A stretch of 14,809 nucleotides of DNA from NCBI GenBank assembly GCA_934725785.1, contig CAKVCS010000012.1, forward strand, positions 1 through 14,809. The letters run 5' to 3'. Position numbers and translations under genes: made by a program. Below, piece by piece: positions 13,917 to 14,809 of the stretch (positions are counted from its first letter, which is position 1; every line of letters starts with the position of its first letter). The DNA comes from an uncultured Bacteroidales bacterium (GTDB lineage Bacteria; Bacteroidota; Bacteroidia; Bacteroidales; Marinilabiliaceae). The notes under the pieces were generated by a model that was not told where the DNA came from, ran no database searches, and saw nothing but the letters and a program-made list of their open reading frames with translations.

Positions 13917-14809
13917 TTACTTGTTCTCCTCTTTCTTCTTGGCGGCGAGGTAGGCCTCCCTGTTCTTGGCCTCCTCGGCCGTCTCCTCGTCTATCTGCCA
14001 ATCGCCTGAGCGCTCAGGCTGGGCTGGCGTGAACCTCTCCTGAATCCACTGGAAGATGACGAAGAGGACGGGGACGAAGATGAGGAGCGCGAGAGTTCCG
14101 ACTATCATACCGCCGACTACACCCGTGCCGAGCGAGCGGTTGCCATTGGCCCCGACACCGTGAGCCATGACGAGAGGCAGCAGGCCGAACACCATGGCCA
14201 GGACTGTCATCACGATAGGGCGCAGACGGTCGTGAGCCGCGCTCATGGCGGCCGAGATGAGGCTCATGCCCGCCTTGCGACGCTCGACGGCGTACTCGGT
14301 GAGGAGGATGGCCGTCTTTGAGAGGAGGCCTATGAGCATGATGAGACCCGTCTGCATGTAGATGTTGTTCTCGAGGCCGAAGATGTTGGCCGCGATGAAC
14401 GAGCCCATGAGGCCGGCCGGCACGGCGAGGATGACCGAGAACGGGATGAGGAAGCTCTCGTAGAGGGCGGAGAGGAGCAGGTATATCATAAGGATACAGA
14501 TGCCGAAGATGAGGCCTGTCTGACCACTCTGGCTGTTCTCCTCGCGCGAGATGCCGCCGAAGTCGTATCCGTAGCCCTTGGGCAGGACCTGCGCGGCGGT
14601 CTCCTTGACAGCTGCGAGGGCCTCGCCCGAGCTGAAGCCGTCGGCCGGCATGACGGAGACGGCGATGGAGTTGTACATGTTGAAGCGGCTGAGCACCTCG
14701 GCCCCGTAGACACGCCTCATGACGACAAACTGGCTGAGCGGGGCCATCTGGCCATCGTTCATGCGGACGAACATGTTATTGAGCGACGCCTCGTCCTTGC
14801 GCGATTCGG
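13917..14809 (-). CDS. RND efflux pump, HAE1 type, C-terminal fragment (cut by window edge)
   Basis: Inner-membrane proton-driven drug exporter related to AcrB. The last 296 residues are present; the frame is open to the right edge, so the true start is outside the window (AcrB has about 1050 residues). The fragment begins in the porter domain with MFVRMNDGQMAPLSQFVVMR, the usual G-M-PLS motif, and SRFNMYNSIAVSVMPADGFS. Five membrane segments follow, fitting TM8-TM12, among them IFGICILMIYLLLSALYES and LIMLIGLLSKTAILLTEYAV, where SKTAILLTEY corresponds to AKNAILIVEF of AcrB with its proton-relay Lys940. GTGVVGGMIVGTLALLIFVP is the standard last helix. The C-terminus is a charged Lys/Glu-rich tail after residue 235 or so. 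The channel gene follows 31 bases later; a membrane fusion protein gene is expected to the right of the window. Confidence 0.95.
   Translation of the reverse strand, partial: ESRKDEASLNNMFVRMNDGQMAPLSQFVVMRRVYGAEVLSRFNMYNSIAVSVMPADGFSSGEALAAVKETAAQVLPKGYGYDFGGISREENSQSGQTGLIFGICILMIYLLLSALYESFLIPFSVILAVPAGLMGSFIAANIFGLENNIYMQTGLIMLIGLLSKTAILLTEYAVERRKAGMSLISAAMSAAHDRLRPIVMTVLAMVFGLLPLVMAHGVGANGNRSLGTGVVGGMIVGTLALLIFVPVLFVIFQWIQERFTPAQPERSGDWQIDEETAEEAKNREAYLAAKKKEENK

Noticed and set aside
1..14809. Mobile element, CRISPR, phage or defence system
   Set aside because: No transposase or integrase, no spaced direct repeats, and no toxin or nuclease gene was seen; all genes are housekeeping or common accessory functions on one strand.

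Overview
The window looks like chromosomal DNA from a GC-rich member of the Bacteroidales (Bacteroidota). Two promoters match the Bacteroidota sigma consensus exactly (TTTG, 19 bases, TAnnTTTG). Most start codons lack a Shine-Dalgarno sequence. The tRNA gene does not encode CCA. The protein sequences and the rplM-rpsI-rpsB-tsf order fit the same group. Every supported gene lies on the minus strand, so the window reads from right to left.

From the right edge in transcription order: (1) the C-terminal third of an HAE1-type RND efflux pump, then its outer-membrane lipoprotein channel, closed by a strong terminator (12442-12482). (2) ugd (UDP-glucose 6-dehydrogenase), then full-length cobalamin-dependent methionine synthase metH. 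(3) A single CAU-anticodon tRNA with its own consensus promoter and terminator. (4) A two-gene unit of a class I SAM-dependent methyltransferase and a YihX-like HAD hydrolase. (5) The translation operon rplM-rpsI-rpsB-tsf, with stem-loops in its leader and spacers and a terminator after tsf. (6) metF, which makes the methyl-THF used by MetH, although the two genes are about 5 kb apart. (7) The start of a histidine operon: promoter, leader peptide, attenuator, long-form hisG, and the first 57 codons of hisD.

The most interesting element is the histidine leader between metF and hisG. A consensus promoter (1301-1331) precedes a 26-codon ORF (1182-1262) with seven His codons, four of them consecutive. 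About 47 nt after its stop is a perfect 11-bp terminator hairpin (1102-1134), 39 nt before hisG. A segment at the end of the leader ORF can pair imperfectly with the 5' arm of that terminator. This is the architecture of ribosome-mediated attenuation, and it is too short to appear in ordinary gene calls. Other non-coding structure is found before rplM, before rpsB, between rpsB and tsf, and before ugd.

I found no mobile element, CRISPR array, phage gene or defence system. The long plus-strand ORFs are antisense shadows of GC-rich genes.
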